Assembly (NCBI GenBank): GCA_014384285.1
Contig: JACNGE010000007.1
Location: 45,928 to 109,927 of the forward strand
Reading direction: 5' to 3'
Length of the DNA: 64,000 nucleotides
Source: Actinomycetota bacterium
GTDB lineage: Bacteria; Actinomycetota; Acidimicrobiia; Actinomarinales; Actinomarinaceae
Under the pieces are notes generated by a model. It saw only the letters and a program-made list of their open reading frames with translations. It was not told the origin of the DNA and made no database searches. Positions 9,744-17,728 of the stretch are shown here, piece after piece. Position 1 is the stretch's first letter, and every line of letters starts with the position of its first letter. The position numbers and the translations under genes were made by a program.

Positions 9744-11110
9744 TAGTGAAGCCCCTTTCCATTTAATGACAATAGTGACTCCCCGACTGCTTCGCTTAGT
9801 GTCGGATGAGCATGTATAAATTCTGCAGCTTCAGCAGGCAGAGCTTCCCAACCTACCATGTACATTAGTTCATGAATCATTTCTCCAGCACTTGGACCGC
9901 AAATGCTTGCACCAACTATAGGTCCGTTTTTCTCTGCATAAACTTTTACTAAACCCTGGTTACTGTTCTGAATCATGGCTCTTCCGATTCCAGCAAAGGA
10001 GTGTTGTGCTTGATCAACTTCAATTTCCTTTAGCTTTGCTTTATCGGAATTTAAACCTACTTCAGCTAATTCTGGGTTTGTGTATACAACATAGGGTATT
10101 GCAGAATAGTTAATTGGACTTGCAACTCCAGTTGCGATATAAGAAACTGCACACATAGCTTCAGCAAAAGCAACATGCGCTAACTGAGGAGCATTACTGA
10201 TAATATCCCCGGCAGCAAAAATATTTTCTTTGCCATTTACCTGCATAGTTTCAAGATTGACATCTATATAGCCATTTGTAGTTGTTACAGAAATATCTTC
10301 TAACCCAATGTTTTCAGTCAAAGGACTTCTTCCAATCGCAACTAAAACTGTATCGAATGTTTCTTTTTCACCATCAGAAAATATTATTTCTTTATCTTTA
10401 ACAGAGTCTATTGACGTACCCATTTTGAAGATAACGCCTCTTTTTGTTAATTGTTTTCTTAATTCACCTGATGTTCTTTTATCAAAACCTGGAAGTATTT
10501 CTTTTTCCAATTCTACCACTGTGACAGTGGAGCCAAGGTCAGTTAACAGGCTTGCAAACTCACAACCTATTGCACCTGCACCAACTACACATACTTTTGA
10601 AGGAGGTTTTTCCCAATTGAGTGCTGAATCAGAATTGATTATAAATTCGTTATCATACTTTAGACTAGCTAATTCTCTTGGTTTGGAACCTGTAGCAAGA
10701 AGTATGTAATCAGTCTGAATTAATTCTTCTGAACCATCTTCTTTTTTGACGAGAACCGAGTTTTCATTTTTTATCTTCCCCCATCCATTAACAACATTTA
10801 CTTTTTTACTTTTAAGCAACATGCCAATCCCGCCAACTAATTTTGATACAATATCTTGTCTTTTAGTGGAAGCTTTTTTCCAATCTATTTCTGAGGTTTT
10901 AACTTGTATTCCAAAATCAGATGCATTATTTATTTCATGATTTAGTTCAGCAAGGTGTAGCCAGTATTTTGCAGGTATACATCCCCTGTTTAGACAAGTA
11001 CCTCCAAGTACGTCAGACTCGATAATTGTTACATCTAGATCAAAGTTGTTTGCATAAAGCGCAGCTGCATATCCAGCTGGGCCACCGCCAATAATGGTTA
11101 ATTTTTTCAA
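9743..11110 (-). CDS. lpd: dihydrolipoyl dehydrogenase (E3)
   Basis: FAD flavoprotein that reoxidises dihydrolipoyl-lysine with NAD+. The 455-residue chain shows the N-terminal FAD GGGPAGYAAA fold (TIIGGGPAGYAAALYA), the redox-active disulfide GGTCLNRGCIP, the NAD-binding CVVGAGAIGCEFA, the second FAD motif IFAAGDI, and the C-terminal catalytic His-Glu in HAHPTLSEA. The start codon is TTG, preceded by an AGAGG ribosome-binding site; no ATG fits the N-terminal FAD fold. It leads the operon lpd - E1 - E2 - lipBA. The roughly 160-base divergent leader upstream holds two hairpins. Confidence 0.95.
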   Translation of the reverse strand: MKKLTIIGGGPAGYAAALYANNFDLDVTIIESDVLGGTCLNRGCIPAKYWLHLAELNHEINNASDFGIQVKTSEIDWKKASTKRQDIVSKLVGGIGMLLKSKKVNVVNGWGKIKNENSVLVKKEDGSEELIQTDYILLATGSKPRELASLKYDNEFIINSDSALNWEKPPSKVCVVGAGAIGCEFASLLTDLGSTVTVVELEKEILPGFDKRTSGELRKQLTKRGVIFKMGTSIDSVKDKEIIFSDGEKETFDTVLVAIGRSPLTENIGLEDISVTTTNGYIDVNLETMQVNGKENIFAAGDIISNAPQLAHVAFAEAMCAVSYIATGVASPINYSAIPYVVYTNPELAEVGLNSDKAKLKEIEVDQAQHSFAGIGRAMIQNSNQGLVKVYAEKNGPIVGASICGPSAGEMIHELMYMVGWEALPAEAAEFIHAHPTLSEAVGESLLSLNGKGLH

Positions 11111-11123
11111 ATTACCTCTTTCT

Positions 11124-11187
11124 GGATAGGGTTGCTATCCAATCGAGATAATAACTGTACTTTTAAAAAGGGGTCTCCTTTAAAAGT
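11124..11187 (-). promoter_or_regulatory. lpd leader with two inverted repeats
   Basis: Two hairpins lie in front of lpd. The larger pairs 11159-11171 with 11177-11187 (arms ACTTTTAAA...GG with a two-base bulge). The smaller, GGATAG / CTATCC at 11124-11129 and 11135-11140, sits just before the AGAGG ribosome-binding site. A TTGACT-like -35 is present immediately upstream of the larger repeat, so that repeat may be an operator in the promoter rather than an RNA structure. No known riboswitch was recognised. Confidence 0.35.
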
Positions 11188-11274
11188 AGTCAAAGTTATT
11201 GTCACTATTAAATCTACTAAAAAAGAAAGTATTTACCAACTCAAGATACTTCATTAATTGTCTAAAATGTAGCT

Positions 11275-11361
11275 ATGCAGACAAGATTTTTAATCCTTTC
11301 CTCTTTATTAACTGGATTGTTAATTCTTGTCTCTTTTGGAGTTTGGCTGATAACAAATTAA
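11275..11361 (+). CDS. possible 28-residue single-span membrane protein
   Basis: An ATG at 11275 opens a 28-codon frame ending in TAA at 11359-11361, one base before the GTG start of the next gene. The product begins MQTRF and continues as one hydrophobic helix (leucine, isoleucine, valine, glycine), ending in WLITN. A TAAAAT -10 box at 11263-11268 lies 6 bases before the ATG, the leaderless pattern seen repeatedly here. It is either a genuine micro-protein or the leader of the hydrolase gene behind it. It has no recognised family. Confidence 0.4.
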   Translation: MQTRFLILSSLLTGLLILVSFGVWLITN

Positions 11362-11362
11362 T

Positions 11363-12325
11363 GTGAATAGTTTTAAAATGCCCAATGGGGTTCATCACAT
11401 CCCACTTGAACTCCCCTGGAGCACACCAGGTAATGTAAATGTTTATCTCTTAGAAGAGAATGATGGCTATGTGATGATAGATTGTGGAGTGGATGGTTCT
11501 GAATATTTAAAACTTCTCGAAATGCATTTAAATCAACTTGGAATTACTTTTAATGATATCAAATTGCTAGTTGGAACACACATGCATATTGATCATATAG
11601 GTTTATCTCAGCGTCTGCGAGAGTTTGATATTCCATTTGCATTATATAAAAATAGTATTGATTATCTTGACGAATATAACGACTGGTCTATAAGATTTAA
11701 AGATTTAATTAGAATGGCCAAAAATGAATATACTCCAGTCTCTTTCATAGATGATTTAAAATCAATAAGTACACCTCTATATGCTGGAAGATTAGAAAAA
11801 CCAGATATTCTATTATCAGAAGGGAGGGTCAAGTCAATAAAAAGGAACCTCAATGTAGTTTTTACACCAGGACATGATTACAGTGAGATCTCTCTTTATG
11901 ATGAAAAGACTAAAATTGTATTCTCGGGTGACCACATTCTTCCAAGAATCACACCTTTTATACCCGTGCAGAATGAAAATAGTAACCTCTTGAAAGAATT
12001 TTTAGATTCTTTAGATAAAGTAGATCATTTAGATCATGAAATAATTGCACCTGGTCATGGAAACATAATTTCTAATCCACACAAAAGAATCGAACAGATG
12101 AAACTACATCATCAGAGGAGGTCAGAAAGAATCCTAGGTTTTCTAAAGAATGAAGATTTAACAGGTTGGGAGATTTCAAATAAACTTTTTCCACGAGATT
12201 TAGATTCATTAAATTTAAGACTCGCATTCCAGGAAACACTCGCTCACTTACATTTATTAAAATCGCAGAGAAGAGTAGAAAAAAATAATAAAAACGGTGT
12301 TAATAAATGGACTTTAATTAATTAG
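11363..12325 (+). CDS. metallo-beta-lactamase-fold hydrolase
   Basis: Zinc-dependent hydrolase of the glyoxalase II / LACTB2 type. Metal-binding signature GTHMHIDHIG near residue 72, followed by the histidine in TPGHDYSE, the aspartate in FSGDHILP and the C-terminal histidine in APGHGN. Residues about 250-310 resemble the winged-helix tail of the LACTB2-like group. Start is GTG at 11363, one base after a 28-codon membrane ORF; an internal ATG six codons in (MPNGVHHIPL) is an alternative. It ends 4 bases into a convergent small gene. Such enzymes act on thioesters, phosphodiesters or lactones; the actual substrate is not evident. The location between the 2-oxoacid dehydrogenase operon and an acyl-CoA dehydrogenase is compatible with a thioester substrate, but that is a guess. 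Confidence 0.85.
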   Translation: MNSFKMPNGVHHIPLELPWSTPGNVNVYLLEENDGYVMIDCGVDGSEYLKLLEMHLNQLGITFNDIKLLVGTHMHIDHIGLSQRLREFDIPFALYKNSIDYLDEYNDWSIRFKDLIRMAKNEYTPVSFIDDLKSISTPLYAGRLEKPDILLSEGRVKSIKRNLNVVFTPGHDYSEISLYDEKTKIVFSGDHILPRITPFIPVQNENSNLLKEFLDSLDKVDHLDHEIIAPGHGNIISNPHKRIEQMKLHHQRRSERILGFLKNEDLTGWEISNKLFPRDLDSLNLRLAFQETLAHLHLLKSQRRVEKNNKNGVNKWTLIN

Positions 12326-12525
12326 AGTGGCTTGTAGCCCCTATTCATTGCCTCTTGTAAAGAATCAGGTGAAAAAGCTTGTAGTTTATTGTTCATAATT
12401 AAATCTTTTTCTGTCTGGAGAATTTCAATAGCTTTGAATTCTTCTTCATTGTCACAGTCATACACTTTCATGTTTAATCGATTTCCTAGAAATCTATAAC
12501 TTTCAAACCTTGTTAAACGTGCCAA
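12322..12525 (-). CDS. small hypothetical protein (67 aa)
   Basis: Starts one base after the acyl-CoA dehydrogenase stop on the same strand and ends 4 bases into the convergent hydrolase gene, so it fills the only available space in a tight layout. The product is soluble and charged (MARLTRFESYRF...MNRGYKPL), with no membrane segment or metal motif. I do not recognise a family. Its position suggests it is co-transcribed with the dehydrogenase. Confidence 0.65.
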   Translation of the reverse strand: MARLTRFESYRFLGNRLNMKVYDCDNEEEFKAIEILQTEKDLIMNNKLQAFSPDSLQEAMNRGYKPL

Positions 12526-12526
12526 T

Positions 12527-13648
12527 TTATAAGTTAATTAATTCTGCAATTTTCGATCTTGCTGACTTTGAAGAACCAAATAATAAAGAGTCTGATTTTG
12601 CTTTCTTGAAGTACAGATGAGCTGGATGTTCCCAGGTAAAACCTATGCCCCCATGTACTTGAATATTGTCACCAGCAACTTTGTTGTAAACTTCTGAACA
12701 GTAAGACTTAGCAAGTAGAGCACTCATTTCCAATTCTGTTTGATCCTGCATATCGACTCTAACTGAGTTATATGCAAGGGATTTTGCACTTTCAATTTGT
12801 AACAACATATTTGCACAAATATGCTGAATAGCCTGAAAAGATCCAATAGGTCTTCCGAATTGAATTCTCTCCTTAGCGTAACTTGTAGACATATCTAAAC
12901 ATGCTTGTGATCCTCCGACTTGTTCCAAAGAAAGGAATGCTGTTGATATATTCTGAACCCTTTTCCAGACAGTAAGTTCTTCATCAAGTTCAATCATTAT
13001 GTTTTCATTTTTAACATTTACATTTGAAAATGAAACTTCCGCTAAAGGCCTGGTTTGATCAAGTGATGGAGTTTTTGTAACACTAACACCTTCTTCATCT
13101 GTTTTAACGAGTACAAATTTAAAAACTGCATCATGCTTAGCTAATACTGCGATAAAGTCGGAGGAATCACCAAACATTACATATTTTTTTGTTCCATTAA
13201 GTAGCGTTCCAGCATCTGAAGAAGTCAGATTTGTCTGTATACTTTCTGTGTTAATATCATATTTGTCATTTTCATAAATACCAAAAGTTCCTATCTTCTC
13301 GCCGGAAATTACTCCAGGAAGGAGATTATTTTTTATTTCTGGGGCTGAGTTTAAAAGTAGGTGTTTAAACACAACACCCGAACTAAAAAGTGGAACTATA
13401 GGAAGATAGTAACCAGAAACTTCAGAAAGTATAGAAGCTTCCACTGAAGAGAATCCTAATCCTCCATCCTCTTCTGGTACATCTAAAGCAAGCCAACCTT
13501 GCTCATTTACTAATTTCCAAAGATCAGAATCAATCCTGATATCTTCATCAACTTTTTTTATAGTCTCTAAAAGATCTATTTGTTCTGAAAGTAGTTTTTC
13601 AGCATTCTCTTTAATTTCTTTTTGTAAGTCTGTAAGTATAAATTGCAT
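12527..13648 (-). CDS. acyl-CoA dehydrogenase
   Basis: FAD enzyme that introduces an alpha-beta double bond in acyl-CoA thioesters. The 373-residue chain has the three-part family fold: N-terminal helices (DVPEEDGGLGFSSVEASIL), a beta middle domain, and the C-terminal helical domain with ERIQFGRPIGSFQAIQH and the terminal QVHGGIGFTWEHPAHLYFK motif. The HGG(I/M)G(F)TWEHP form is usual in actinobacterial FadE paralogs, including those acting as heteromers. It is divergent from sufC1 with only a short gap, and TAGACT lies 6 bases before its ATG, giving a leaderless start. Chain-length or substrate specificity cannot be inferred. No partner thiolase or hydratase is in the window. Confidence 0.9.
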   Translation of the reverse strand: MQFILTDLQKEIKENAEKLLSEQIDLLETIKKVDEDIRIDSDLWKLVNEQGWLALDVPEEDGGLGFSSVEASILSEVSGYYLPIVPLFSSGVVFKHLLLNSAPEIKNNLLPGVISGEKIGTFGIYENDKYDINTESIQTNLTSSDAGTLLNGTKKYVMFGDSSDFIAVLAKHDAVFKFVLVKTDEEGVSVTKTPSLDQTRPLAEVSFSNVNVKNENIMIELDEELTVWKRVQNISTAFLSLEQVGGSQACLDMSTSYAKERIQFGRPIGSFQAIQHICANMLLQIESAKSLAYNSVRVDMQDQTELEMSALLAKSYCSEVYNKVAGDNIQVHGGIGFTWEHPAHLYFKKAKSDSLLFGSSKSARSKIAELINL

Positions 13649-13654
13649 TTTCTT

Positions 13655-13660
13655 AGTCTA
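13655..13660 (-). promoter_or_regulatory. -10 box of acyl-CoA dehydrogenase (leaderless)
   Basis: TAGACT on the minus strand with a 6-base spacer to the ATG at 13648, matching the TANNNT-6/7-ATG pattern of this window. Confidence 0.45.
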
Positions 13661-13724
13661 ATTTTATTTTTTATTTTACGTATTGAAATCTTGTTTGTTT
13701 TTATTAATTATTAACATGGTATAT

Positions 13725-14450
13725 ATGTTAAAAATTACAAACTTACATGCAAACGTCGAAGATACACCTATTTTAAAAGGAATAAATTTAGAGATAAATC
13801 CTGGAGAGGTCCATGCAATAATGGGCCCAAATGGTTCTGGTAAATCTACCCTATCAAATGTTTTAATGGGTAACCCGGTTTATGAAGTTACTGATGGAAC
13901 CATCATGTTCAATGGTAAAGATATCACAGAGGAACCAGTTGATAATAGGGCTAAGGAGGGTATGTTTTTAGCATTTCAATATCCCGAATCAATACCCGGC
14001 GTAACAATAGTAAACATGCTAAAAACTGCACTTACCAACATAGAAAATACTGAATATTCAACCCTAGAACTTAGATTAAAAGTAGCTGATGCTATGAAAG
14101 ATCTCGGATTGTCCCCTGATTTTGTAGACAGATACTTGAATGAGGGTTTTTCAGGGGGAGAAAGAAAGCGAAATGAAATTCTTCAACTTGCAGTATTAAA
14201 TCCTACATTAGCAATTCTAGATGAAACTGATTCAGGGCTTGATGTTGATGGGCTACGAATTGTTGGTGAAGGTATCAGCAAACTAAGAACTCCTGAAAGA
14301 GGCTATCTTGTAGTCACCCATTATCAAAGATTGCTTGAGTACATAACACCGGACTTTGTACATGTTTTTGTTGATGGAAAAATTGTTGAAACTGGTGGTA
14401 AAGAATTGTCTGATAAACTAGAAAAAGAAGGATACGAATCTTATTTATGA
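13725..14450 (+). CDS. sufC: SufC, Fe-S assembly ATPase (copy 1)
   Basis: ABC-type ATPase that drives the SufBCD scaffold in Fe-S cluster assembly. Canonical marks: Walker A GPNGSGKST, Q-loop AFQYPESIPGV, signature FSGGERKRNE, Walker B LAILDETDSGLDVD and H-loop VVTHYQRLL. The frame is open from a TTG at 13683, and an ATG exists at 13716, but SufC proteins begin at the MLKITNLHA methionine (13725), which also has TAACAT 7 bases upstream. It overlaps sufS by 4 bases. A second, more divergent SufC sits with sufB and sufD at 32262-32957; this copy is beside sufS-sufE but lacks sufB/sufD neighbours. Confidence 0.92.
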   Translation: MLKITNLHANVEDTPILKGINLEINPGEVHAIMGPNGSGKSTLSNVLMGNPVYEVTDGTIMFNGKDITEEPVDNRAKEGMFLAFQYPESIPGVTIVNMLKTALTNIENTEYSTLELRLKVADAMKDLGLSPDFVDRYLNEGFSGGERKRNEILQLAVLNPTLAILDETDSGLDVDGLRIVGEGISKLRTPERGYLVVTHYQRLLEYITPDFVHVFVDGKIVETGGKELSDKLEKEGYESYL

Positions 14451-15670
14451 AAAAATTTGAAAATATAAAAAAAGATTTTCCAATTTTTGCTCGTGAAGTA
14501 AATACTAAAAAACTAACTTATCTTGACTCTGGTGCAACTTCACAAAAGCCTCAATCAGTAATTGATTCCATGAATAATGTGTACATAAATACAAATGCGA
14601 ATGTTCATAGAGGTACATATGTATTATCTGCAGAAACTACACAGCTTTACGAGGATGTTAGAAAAAAATGTAAAAATTTTCTGAATGCTTATCACTCAGA
14701 TGAGATTATTTTCACAAAAGGTGCCACTGAAGGATTTAATTTTCTTGCAAACTCAATAGTAAAAAAATATCTCCATCCTGGAGATGAGATTTTGCTCACA
14801 GAAATTGAGCATCATGCAAACATAATCCCCTGGCAAATGGTTGCAAAACAATATCAGTTGGAGATAAAATACATAACTATTAATGACGACTTTAGTATTG
14901 ATATGGATGATCTTAAGAGCAAGATTTCTAGCAAAACAAAAATTGTTTCAATTACTGGTGAATCTAATTTATCTGGATTGCTTCCTGACATAAAAATGAT
15001 ACGTAACTTAGTTAAAGAAAATAGCGATGCAATATTCATACTTGATGGAGCTCAGTTAGTTCCTCATAGAAAAGTTGACGTGCAAGATCTTGGGATTGAT
15101 TTTATTGTATTCTCTGGACACAAACTTCTTGGCCCGACTGGAATTGGCGTTGTTTGGGGAAGATTAGAATTACTGAACGAACTTGATCCGGTATCAGGTG
15201 GTGGGGATATGATCGAAGAAGTCTATTATGATAGAGCCACATGGGCACCCGTTCCGCATAAGTTTGAAGCTGGAACACCTCCTTATGTAGAAGCTATTGG
15301 CCTAGGCGCTGCAATTGACTATTTAGAAAATATTACGATGGAAAAAGTTTCAGATCATTCAGATCACCTCAGAAAGTATGCTCAGAAAATTTTTTCAGAT
15401 TTAGATAGAGTTAATGTTATACATACAAATGAAGAATTTGCTGGTTGTACCTTCAGCATGCATGTTGATAACATACATGCCACAGATATCTCCCTAATGC
15501 TTGATACTTATGGTGTTGCTGTAAGAGCTGGTCATCACTGCGTTCAACCTTTTCATCGCAAATTAGGGATTGATGCTACTTTTAGAGCCACTGCCTATAT
15601 CTATAACGACGAAAATGATCTTGATGTTTTCAAAGATGCGCTTGTTAACAGCATTCAGATGCTGGGTTAA
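14447..15670 (+). CDS. sufS: SufS cysteine desulfurase
   Basis: PLP enzyme (group II NifS/SufS) that takes sulfur from cysteine as a persulfide for cluster assembly. At 407 residues it is full length. Visible: YLDSGATSQKP N-terminal motif, EHHANIIPWQ, aspartate in ILDGAQLVPH, PLP lysine in FSGHKLLGPTGIGV, and the catalytic cysteine in RAGHHCVQP. Its ATG overlaps the sufC stop (ATGA), and sufE follows after 2 bases, so sulfur donor and acceptor are co-made with SufC1. Confidence 0.96.
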   Translation: MKKFENIKKDFPIFAREVNTKKLTYLDSGATSQKPQSVIDSMNNVYINTNANVHRGTYVLSAETTQLYEDVRKKCKNFLNAYHSDEIIFTKGATEGFNFLANSIVKKYLHPGDEILLTEIEHHANIIPWQMVAKQYQLEIKYITINDDFSIDMDDLKSKISSKTKIVSITGESNLSGLLPDIKMIRNLVKENSDAIFILDGAQLVPHRKVDVQDLGIDFIVFSGHKLLGPTGIGVVWGRLELLNELDPVSGGGDMIEEVYYDRATWAPVPHKFEAGTPPYVEAIGLGAAIDYLENITMEKVSDHSDHLRKYAQKIFSDLDRVNVIHTNEEFAGCTFSMHVDNIHATDISLMLDTYGVAVRAGHHCVQPFHRKLGIDATFRATAYIYNDENDLDVFKDALVNSIQMLG

Positions 15671-15672
15671 TT

Positions 15673-16089
15673 ATGCCAATTGATTCAAAAGTACAAGAGT
15701 ATAAAAAAATCTTAGATTTATTTCCCAATGCTCAAGAAAAATATCAGTACTTGATTGAACAAGCTAAAGATAATACTGATTTTCCTGAGGCATTAAGAAA
15801 CGATAACTTTAAAGTGAGTGGTTGCCAGAGTCAAGTTTGGCTTATTCCTGAAAAAAAAGAAGATAAAGTGTATTTCATGAGTGACTCAGATGCCTTAATT
15901 GCAAAAGGTCTTGTAACTTTAATTGCTTCGATTTACTCAGATGAAACACCGGAAGATATTTTGAGTTCTGAAATTGACTTAATGGAAGAATTCGAATTGG
16001 GTGTAATTCTAAGCCCAGCGAGAAGGAATGGTGCTTTCAATATGTTGAAGATGATAAAGGACTATGCATCAAAGCTTACAAATAGTTAA
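15673..16089 (+). CDS. sufE: SufE sulfur acceptor
   Basis: Takes the persulfide from SufS and hands it to SufB. The 138 residues match SufE in length; the sulfur-accepting cysteine is in VSGCQSQVWL near residue 51. Typical SufE C-terminal segment SPARRNGAFNMLKMIKDYA. It is SufE rather than the zinc-binding SufU that many Gram-positive bacteria use: no SufU-type cysteine/aspartate pattern is present. The gene ends 4 bases into the convergent phosphoribosyltransferase gene. Confidence 0.93.
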   Translation: MPIDSKVQEYKKILDLFPNAQEKYQYLIEQAKDNTDFPEALRNDNFKVSGCQSQVWLIPEKKEDKVYFMSDSDALIAKGLVTLIASIYSDETPEDILSSEIDLMEEFELGVILSPARRNGAFNMLKMIKDYASKLTNS

Positions 16090-16577
16090 ATTTCCATCCA
16101 CCAATTTTCGTGAGCAAATTCTATCCAAACGGGATTAGAAAACTTGGCAACTTCGTTAACAAAGTAATGTGGTTCAAAATCACTTTCATTATTCCACCAA
16201 AGTGACATAAACCTTACGTCACATTCATGATTAATATTTTCCTTGATGTAATTAGATAACTTTTCGAAAGTTTCACCACTGTCACAAATGTCATCAACAA
16301 TCAAAATACTTTTGTCTTTTGGTTTAGGTAAATAGTTTTCCCAATGTGGAAAGTCTCTTGTTGATGCGTGGACAGGTTTGAAGGGAACATTTAACTTGTG
16401 AGACATCATTACTCCTGGAATTAAACCACCTCGACTTATACCCACAATGACGTCTGGAATAAAATTATCTTTTTCAATTTTGCTGCAAACAACCTCTGTA
16501 TCTTTAAATTGTTGATCCCATGTATAACTTAGTTTTTCCATATGATGAATTATTGTATCAAAATTAAAATTCATCAT
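16086..16577 (-). CDS. purine-type phosphoribosyltransferase
   Basis: Type I phosphoribosyltransferase of 163 residues. The PRPP-binding signature ILIVDDICDSGETF is clear, preceded by VIVGISRGGLIPGVMMSHKL, which supplies the pyrophosphate loop. The C-terminal WIEFAHENWW resembles the hood of xanthine/guanine-type enzymes. It probably salvages a purine base into its nucleotide. The divergent neighbour is a BmpA/Med-type nucleoside importer, which fits uptake plus salvage. The start could be either of two adjacent ATGs (16577 or 16574). Precise base specificity (guanine, xanthine, hypoxanthine) is not decided. Confidence 0.85.
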   Translation of the reverse strand: MMNFNFDTIIHHMEKLSYTWDQQFKDTEVVCSKIEKDNFIPDVIVGISRGGLIPGVMMSHKLNVPFKPVHASTRDFPHWENYLPKPKDKSILIVDDICDSGETFEKLSNYIKENINHECDVRFMSLWWNNESDFEPHYFVNEVAKFSNPVWIEFAHENWWMEI

Positions 16578-16634
16578 GACATTTATTTATATAAATATTT
16601 ACCTTCAAATTTAATTCGTTAGTTGTGGTTAGTT

Positions 16635-16664
16635 TATAATTAACAACATGAAAAGGAGGTAAGG
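16635..16664 (+). promoter_or_regulatory. promoter and leader of the nucleoside importer, with a 4-codon mini-ORF
   Basis: A perfect TATAAT (16635-16640) is followed after 7 bases by an ATG at 16648 that opens ATG AAA AGG AGG TAA, ending two bases before the real start. The mini-ORF contains the strongest ribosome-binding site seen here (AAAAGGAGGT). If transcription starts at 16648, as in the leaderless genes here, the leader encodes MKRR-stop and may tune translation. Confidence 0.5.
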
Positions 16665-17672
16665 ATGCGTAGAAGATGGGCGGTAGGTCTAATCTTAATC
16701 AGTATTCTTACTATGGCATGCGGTGGAGCCGCATCCGTAGATGAATATAAAGCTGCATTTGTGTATGTAGGTCCAGCAGACGATGGTGGATGGTCACAAG
16801 CACATGATGTAGGTCGACAATATCTAGTAGAACAAACTGGTATTCAAACAGAGTACACAGCTCTAGTACCAGAAGATGCTACAGAATTCAGAACAGTTGC
16901 AGAAGCATATATTGAACAAGGTTACAATATTATCTTTGGAACAACTTTTGGTTACATTGATGCGATGGCAGAAATGGCAGAGGAATATCCAGATGTCATT
17001 TTCTTACATTGCTCAGGATATCTAAACAACGATACAAACTTTGCGAATTATTTTGGAAAGATGTATCAGCCAAGATATCTTTCTGGTTTAGCTGCAGGGG
17101 CTATGACTGATTCAAATAAAATTGGTTATGTTGCAGCATTTCCAATACCAGAAGTAATTAGAGGAATTAATGCTTTTGCCGCAGGAGTAAATGAAGTGAA
17201 CCCTGATGCTACTGTTGAAGTAGTTTGGACATTCACATGGTTTGGTCCAGAAGCAGAAACACAAGCTGCAAATGCACTGCTTGAAACAGGTGCAGATGTA
17301 CTTGCTCAACACCAGGATTCAGCAGCAACAGGACTAGCTGCAGAAGCTGCTGGTGCAAAATGGATATCATACAACACTGCTTATGGTCAAGACTCTGCTC
17401 CAGAAGCATTTGTAACGGCTCCAGTCTGGGATTGGGGTCCATATTATGTTGATATTGTTGAATCAATAATTGATGGAACTTTCACTACAGAAAGTTACTG
17501 GGGAGGTATGGAGACTGGTTTAGTTTCTCTATACGATTTATCTTCAGACGTACCATCTGAAACAGCAACATTAATTGCCGAAAAAACTGAAGCAATTATC
17601 AATGGAACTCTAGAAGTTGCGATAGTTGAAGAAGAATTTATTAGTAACGTTATTGGAACAGTTAATCCATAA
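16665..17672 (+). CDS. BmpA/Med-family nucleoside-binding lipoprotein
   Basis: Solute-binding protein of an ABC importer for purine nucleosides (PnrA/BmpA/Med family). Residues 1-19 form a lipoprotein signal peptide ending in LTMAC with the lipidated cysteine, followed by a GGAA linker. The mature part has VYVGPADDGGWSQAHDVGRQ and YFGKMYQPRYLSGLAAGAMT, usual ligand-cleft segments of the family. Start is supported by the AAAAGGAGGT ribosome-binding site. Downstream genes encode the ATPase and two permeases. A perfect 16-bp hairpin between this gene and the ATPase gene probably gives a higher yield of binding protein. Confidence 0.92.
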   Translation: MRRRWAVGLILISILTMACGGAASVDEYKAAFVYVGPADDGGWSQAHDVGRQYLVEQTGIQTEYTALVPEDATEFRTVAEAYIEQGYNIIFGTTFGYIDAMAEMAEEYPDVIFLHCSGYLNNDTNFANYFGKMYQPRYLSGLAAGAMTDSNKIGYVAAFPIPEVIRGINAFAAGVNEVNPDATVEVVWTFTWFGPEAETQAANALLETGADVLAQHQDSAATGLAAEAAGAKWISYNTAYGQDSAPEAFVTAPVWDWGPYYVDIVESIIDGTFTTESYWGGMETGLVSLYDLSSDVPSETATLIAEKTEAIINGTLEVAIVEEEFISNVIGTVNP

Positions 17673-17681
17673 CTAGATGTA

Positions 17682-17717
17682 TTACAACGCTCTAGTCGGA
17701 TGACTAGAGCGTTGTAA
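17682..17717 (+). terminator. perfect 16-bp hairpin between binding-protein and ATPase genes
   Basis: Arms at 17682-17697 and 17702-17717 are exact reverse complements around a 4-base loop (GGAT). No U-run follows, so it is more likely an mRNA-stabilising or partial termination structure that sets unequal expression of the importer subunits than a full intrinsic terminator. It is a palindrome in DNA too, so a protein-binding site cannot be excluded. Confidence 0.6.
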
Positions 17718-17728
17718 ACAATCACTTA

